Below are positions 59,911-64,000 of a DNA stretch of 64,000 nucleotides, piece after piece. The stretch is from contig CBDATE010000034.1 of the NCBI GenBank assembly GCA_965199815.1, forward strand, positions 310,001 through 374,000. Direction: 5' to 3'. The notes under the pieces were generated by a model, which ran no database searches, had not been told where the DNA came from, and worked only from the letters and a program-made list of their open reading frames with translations. Made by a program: the position numbers and the translations under genes. Numbering within the stretch: the stretch's first letter is position 1; each line of letters starts with the position of its first letter. The DNA comes from Azotimanducus sp965199815. GTDB lineage: Bacteria; Pseudomonadota; Gammaproteobacteria; Pseudomonadales; Azotimanducaceae.

Positions 59911-60698
59911 ATGAATCTGGAACTCGCATATGAACAGCCCATGGAGGCAGAACTCGCAATGGAATCGGCACTCGCATATGAACAGCCCATGAGTACAGCG
60001 CTCGCATATGACACGCACGGCTTGGTAAAGCTCCTGAGCGGAGATGGCGACTTTACCGAAAGGCAGGCTGAGCTTCTCGTCGAGGGGCAAGTTCTTGCGT
60101 TCAGGAACAACACTGTCAATATGGCCGCCAGGGAGGATGTTGTATCTATCCGGCGAGATATAGCATCCATCAATGAAAATGTCGTAGCGATTCAAGCGAA
60201 CATTGATGCCCTGCGACAGGAGACCAAAAGGACATTGAGGCCCTGCGGCAGGAGACCAAAAAGGACATTGCGCGGCTTCAAGCGGACATTGAGGCCCTGC
60301 GGCAGGAGACCAGAGAGGGCATTGCGCGGCTTCAAGCGGAGATTGAGGCCCTGCGCCTGGAGACCAGCAAGGACATTGATGCCCTGCGCCTGGAGACCAG
60401 AGAGAACATCGTGCGGCTTGAAGGGAGCATTGAAAACTTCCGCCTGGAAACCAAGAAGGATATTGAGGCCATGCGCCTCGGGACCAAGAAGGACATCGAA
60501 AACCTGCAACAGGAGACCAAGAAGGATATTGAGGCCATGCGCCTCGGGACCAGCAAGGACATCGAAAAGCTGGGCTTGGAGAACAAGTCAAAAATTGAAG
60601 AAGCGAGAGTCAGCCTGCTGAAATGGACATTCACATCCATGTTTGGGTTCGCCGGATTGATTATCGCTGTATTGAGGTTCCTTCCTGTGACATCCTGA
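59911..60698 (+). pseudogene. DUF1640-like coiled-coil membrane protein, array copy 1 (one frameshift)
   Basis: The N-terminal ~95 residues ('MNLELAYEQPMEAELAMES', 'THGLVKLLSGDGDFTERQAE', 'REDVVSIRRDIASINENVVA') resemble the DUF1640/CCDC90 fold, followed by coiled-coil repeats and a single C-terminal membrane helix ('LLKWTFTSMFGFAGLIIAVL', then RFLPVTS). An A4 run at 60226-60229, one A or G shorter than the equivalent in copy 2, throws the frame after 'DALRQETK'. The original frame resumes downstream and reaches TGA 60698. Read through the shift it would be about 262 residues. The shifted frame ends at 60621 with an Arg-rich tail and is not considered real. Confidence 0.75.
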
Positions 60699-60712
60699 TT
60701 CGCGCTCAAAGG

Positions 60713-60948
60713 GGCGGCGTGTCGTCCGCAGGAGCGAAGCGCAGCCAGAAGCAACGCTACCCGCGGGATGGTGGAGTTCGCGCGCTCGGCGCAAGGGGCC
60801 GCATGTCACGCGCGGCGCAAGGGGATGTGTGTCGTACTCGGCGCAAGGGGATGTATGTCACGCGCGCCGCAAGGGGCCGTATGTCGCGTTCGCCTCTCGG
60901 TCTCATATCCGGTGAACGGGCACCCCGTTGATGCACTGCGAAAAGTAG
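60713..60948. repeat. upstream block of array copy 2 with four ~26-bp repeats
   Basis: The block starting ggcggcgtgtc (60713) recurs at 59741, 61924 and 63209. Before copy 2 it holds four tandem variants of 'ggcgcaagggg..gt.tgtc', about 26 bp each, between about 60790 and 60895; before copy 1 only one such unit remains. No gene is present. Confidence 0.7.
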
Positions 60949-60954
60949 TACAAT
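60949..60954 (+). promoter_or_regulatory. -10 box of array copy 2
   Basis: TACAAT 7 bases before the ATG, same promoter block as copy 1. Confidence 0.5.
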
Positions 60955-60961
60955 CCAGCCC

Positions 60962-61909
60962 ATGAATCTGGAACTCGCATATGAACAGCCCATGGAAGCA
61001 GAACTCGCAATGGAATCGGCACTCGCATATGAACAGCCCATGAGTACAGCGCTCGCATATGACACGCACGGCTTGGTAAAGCTCCTGAGCGGAGATGGCG
61101 ACTTTACCGAAAGGCAGGCTGAGCTTCTCGTCGAGGGGCAAGTTCTTGCGTTCAGGAACAACACTGTCAATATGGCCGCCAGGGAGGATGTTGTATCTAT
61201 CCGGCGAGATATAGCATCCATCAATGAAAATGTCGTAGCGATTCAAGCGAACATTGATGCCCTGCGACAGGAGACCAAGAAGGACATTGAGGCCCTGCGG
61301 CAGGAGACCAAAAAGGACATTGCGCGGCTTCAAGCGGACATTGAGGCCCTGCGGCAGGAGACCAGAGAGGGCATTGCGCGGCTTCAAGCGGAGATTGAGG
61401 CCCTGCGCCTGGAGACCAGAGAGAACATTGTGCGGCTTGAAGGGAGCATTGAAAAGCTGCGCGTTGAGACCAGCAAAGACATCGAAAAGCTGCGTCTGGA
61501 GACCAGCGAGAGTGTCACGCGGCTTGAAGGGAGCATTGAAAAGCTGCGCGTTGAGACCAGCAAGGACATTGAAAGGCTGCGCGTTGAGACCAGCAAGGAC
61601 ATTGAAAGGCTGCGCGTTGAGGCTAGAGGTGACATCGAAAACCTGCGCCTGGAAACCAAGAAGGATATTGAGGCCATGCGCCTCGGGACCAAGAAGGACA
61701 TCGAAAACCTGCAACAGGAGACCAAGAAGGATATTGAGGCCATGCATGCCTCGGGACCAGCAAGGACATCGAAAAGCTGGGCCTGGAGAACAAGTCAACG
61801 AAAGTTGACGAAGCGAAAGTCAGCCTGCTGAAATGGATGATTCACATCCATGTTTGGGTTCGCTGGATTGATCATCGCTGTATTGAGGTTCCTTCCTGTG
61901 ACATCCTGA
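60962..61909 (+). pseudogene. DUF1640-like coiled-coil membrane protein, array copy 2 (longest intact coiled coil)
   Basis: The best-preserved copy: an uninterrupted frame runs 260 codons from ATG 60962 through the N-terminal domain and a coiled coil of 11-residue units (DIEALRQETKK and variants such as DIERLRVETSK) mixed with 7-residue inserts (IARLQAD, VTRLEGS). A 2-base insertion at about 61743-61750 ('catgcatgcc') then shifts the frame, which stops at 61831, before the membrane helix. A further 1-base insertion near 61837 would restore the register, so TGA 61909 is back in frame. As sequenced it would make a 289-residue soluble coiled coil lacking the anchor. Confidence 0.75.
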
Positions 61910-61923
61910 TTCGCGCTCAAAGG

Positions 61924-62159
61924 GGCGGCGTGTCGTCCGCAGGAGCGAAGCGCAGCCAGAAGCAACGCTACCCGCGGGATGGTGGAGTTCGCGCGCTCGG
62001 CGCAAGGGGCCGCATGTCACGCGCGGCGCAAGGGGATGTGTGTCGTACTCGGCGCAAGGGGATGTATGTCACGCGCGCCGCAAGGGGCCGTATGTCGCGT
62101 TCGCCTCTCGGTCTCATATCCGGTGAACGAGCACCCCGTTGATGCACTGCGAAAAGTAG
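61924..62159. repeat. upstream block of array copy 3
   Basis: Near-identical to 60713-60948, including the four ~26-bp units; differs by a single base (gaacgagc for gaacgggc) close to the promoter. No gene is present. Confidence 0.7.
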
Positions 62160-62165
62160 TACAAT
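62160..62165 (+). promoter_or_regulatory. -10 box of array copy 3
   Basis: TACAAT 7 bases before ATG 62173; conserved although the gene itself is broken. Confidence 0.45.
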
Positions 62166-62172
62166 CCAGCCC

Positions 62173-63194
62173 ATGAATCTGGAACTCGCATATGAACAGC
62201 CCATGGAAGCAGAACTCGCAATGGAATCGGCACTCGCATATGAACAGCCCATGAGTCGCATATGACACGCACGGCTTGGTAAAGCTCCTGAGCGGAGATG
62301 GCGACTTTACCGAAAGGCAGGCTGAGCTTCTCGTCGAGGGGCAAGTTCTTGCGTTCAGGAACAACACTGTCAATATGGCCGCCAGGGAGGATGTTGTATC
62401 TATCCGGCGAGATATAGCATCCATCAATGAAAATGTCGTAGCGATTCAAGCGGACATTGAGGCCCTGCGACAGGAGACCAAAAAGGACATTGAGGCCCTG
62501 CGGCAGGAGACCAAAGGACATTGAGACAGGACATTGCGCGGCTTCAAGCGGACATTGAGGCCCTGCGGCAGGAGACCAGGAGGGCCTTGCGCGGCTTCAA
62601 GCGGAGATTGAGGCCCTGCGCCTGGAGACCAGAGAGAACATTGTGCGGCTTGAAGGGACCATTGAAAAGCTGCGCGTTGAGACCAGGGAGACATCGAAAA
62701 GCTCCGCCTGGAGACCAGAAGGATACGAGGCCATGCGCTCGGGACCAAGAAGGACATCGAAAACCTGCGCGTTGAGACCAGCAAGGACATTGAAAGGCTG
62801 CGCGTTGAGACCAGCAAGGACATTGAAAGGCTGCGCGTTGAGGCTAGAGGTGACATCGAAAACCTGCGCCTGGAAACCAAGAAGGACATTGAGGCCATGC
62901 GCCTCGGGACCAAGAAGGACATCGAAAACCTGCAACAGGAGACCAAGAAGGACATTGAGGCCATGCGCCTCGGGACCAAGAAGGACATCGAAAACCTGCA
63001 ACAGGAGACCAAGAAGGATATTGAGGCCATGAAAACGCCTCGGGACCAGCAAGGACATCGAAAAGCTGGGCCTGGAGAACAAGTCGAAAGTTGACGAAGC
63101 GAAAGTCAGCCTGCTGAAATGGATGTTCACATCCATGTTTGGGTTCGCTGGATTGATCATCGCTGTATTGAGGTTCTTTCCTGTGACATCCTGA
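62173..63194 (+). pseudogene. DUF1640-like coiled-coil membrane protein, array copy 3 (multiply broken)
   Basis: An 8-base deletion after 'EQPMS' (copy 1 reads agtacagcgctcgcat, here agtcgcat) brings a TGA after ~30 codons. The domain continues in another frame from about 62276 ('VKLLSGDGDF...') to a second break near 62515 ('accaaaggacattgagacagg'), and further indels follow at about 62580 and 62690. The 3' end is well preserved from 62850 on, with repeats DIEAMRLGTKK/DIENLQQETKK and the membrane helix ending at TGA 63194. A pseudogene, but a possible donor for recombination with its neighbours. Confidence 0.75.
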
Positions 63195-63208
63195 TTCGCG
63201 CTCAAAGG

Positions 63209-63448
63209 GGCGGCGTGTCGTCCGCAGGAGCGAGGCGCAGCCAGAAGCAACGCTACCCGCGGGATGGTGGAGTTCGCGCGCTCGGCGCAAGGGGCCGCAT
63301 GTCACGCGCGGCGCAAGGGGATGTGTGTCGTACTCGGCGCAAGGGGATGTATGTCGCGCACGCGCGCCGCAAGGGGCCGTATGTCGCGTTCGCCTCTCGG
63401 TCTCATATCCGGTGAACGAGCACCCCGTTGATGCACTGCGAAAAGTAG
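63209..63448. repeat. upstream block of array copy 4
   Basis: The same block as 60713 and 61924 with small changes (gaggcg for gaagcg; a 4-base insertion giving 'tgtcgcgcacgcgcgcc' near 63354). No gene is present. Confidence 0.7.
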
Positions 63449-63454
63449 TACAAT
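63449..63454 (+). promoter_or_regulatory. -10 box of array copy 4
   Basis: TACAAT 7 bases before ATG 63462, identical context to copies 1-3. Confidence 0.45.
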
Positions 63455-63461
63455 CCAGCCC

Positions 63462-64000
63462 ATGAATCTGGAACTCGCATATGAACAGCCCATGGAAGCA
63501 GAACTCGCAATGGAATCGGCACTCGCATATGAACAGCCCATGAGTACAGCACTCGCATATGACACGCACGGCTTGGTAAAGCTCCTGAGCGGAGATGGCG
63601 ACTTTACCGAAAGGCAGGCTGAGCTTCTCGTCGAGGGGCAAGTTCTTGCGTTCAGGAACAACACTGTCAATATGGCCGCCAGGGAGGATGTTGTATCTAT
63701 CCGGCGAGATATAGCATCCATCAATGAAAATGTCGTAGCGATTCAAGCGGACATTGAGGCCCTGCGACAGGAGACCAAAAAGGACATTGAGGCCCTGCGG
63801 CAGGAGACCAAAAAGGACATTGAGGCCCTGCGGCAGGAGACCAAGGAGGGCCTTGCGCGGCTTCAAGCGGATTGAGGCCCTGCGCCAGGAGACCAGAGAG
63901 GGCATTGCGCGGCTTCAAGCGGACATTGAGGCCCTGCGGCAGGAGACCCAAGGGAGCCCTGCGCCTTGCGCGGCTTGAAGGGAGCATTGAAAGGCCCTGC
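63462..64000 (+). pseudogene. DUF1640-like coiled-coil membrane protein, array copy 4 (frameshift, cut by window end)
   Basis: The N-terminal domain is identical in style to copy 2 and has three DIEALRQETKK units; a 2-base deletion at about 63868 ('caagcggattgagg' instead of 'caagcggacattgagg') then stops the frame at 63875. The coiled-coil repeats continue in another frame to the window edge. The membrane helix, if present, lies beyond 64000, so intactness downstream cannot be judged. Confidence 0.7.

Noticed and set aside
60221..60235. Programmed ribosomal frameshift at the A4 run of array copy 1
   Set aside because: Restoring the frame needs a -1 slip, but the codon there (ACC AAA AGG) is not a valid slippery heptamer, and other copies are broken at different places, so ordinary indels explain it better.

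Overview
The window looks like a chromosomal stretch of a moderately GC-rich, aerobic gammaproteobacterium. The evidence is canonical housekeeping genes (dnaG, guaB-guaA, leuA, a class I DAHP synthase), four TonB-dependent outer-membrane receptors, ergothioneine genes (egtB, egtD) and a CYP153-type P450 with its ferredoxin, which suggests alkane or fatty-acid terminal oxidation. A marine or host-associated heterotroph fits, but the taxonomy is inferred from gene content only.

Layout. 1-1200: end of an IS5-family element that cuts a degenerate papain-like peptidase / autotransporter-barrel region. 1369-9300: a TonB receptor with a G9 tract in its signal-peptide codons, a C34 tract, dnaG, an NTF2-like protein, a HIT hydrolase, a dicarboxylate-type symporter and a LOG-family protein. 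9282-16089: an accessory island bounded by 35-bp perfect direct repeats. It holds a cytosine-5 methyltransferase, a divergent N6-adenine methyltransferase and a coupled three-gene operon (double-ATPase histidine kinase, receiver protein with an unrecognised C-terminal half, unknown protein). No recognisable nuclease or integrase is present. 16159-24736: tRNA-Asn, guaBA, a phosphopantetheinyl transferase, DAHP synthase, an MFS transporter and a BtuB-like receptor. 25246-33208: ferredoxin-CYP153, an LLM oxidoreductase, an acyl-CoA dehydrogenase, an RND pump and a small His-rich secreted protein. 33301-42673: a ZnuD-like receptor, tRNA-Ala, a DUF4345-like protein, moaA-egtB-egtD and leuA. 42997-52842: a frameshifted TonB receptor, then livHMGF with an acyl-CoA synthetase and a lipoprotein binding protein. 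52896-58911: tRNA-Val, tRNA-Asp, an AlbA_2 protein, an operon of two polysaccharide-deacetylase-like proteins and a CpcT-like protein, tRNA-Cys and a crotonase. 58931-64000: repeat-rich end.

Two repeat systems stand out. (1) A ~150-bp intergenic element made of five consecutive hairpins occurs as six standard-length or expanded full copies plus a loop-expanded giant copy, a truncated copy, a chimeric derivative and a relic, in both orientations, usually just after stop codons. In two copies a second hairpin-rich unit of ~71 bp has amplified inside the loop of hairpin 4 (2 and 7 units). (2) At the right end a DUF1640-like coiled-coil gene with a C-terminal membrane anchor is repeated four times in tandem. 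Each copy is built of 33-bp and 21-bp minisatellite units encoding 11- and 7-residue coiled-coil repeats and has its own leaderless-type promoter, and every copy carries indels.

Working together: CYP153, ferredoxin, the acyl-CoA dehydrogenase, the acyl-CoA synthetase with its Liv-type ABC importer, and the crotonase suggest uptake, oxidation and CoA activation of hydrophobic carboxylic acids. The island genes look like an antiviral or epigenetic module. All functional assignments are from sequence pattern recognition; no database search was run.
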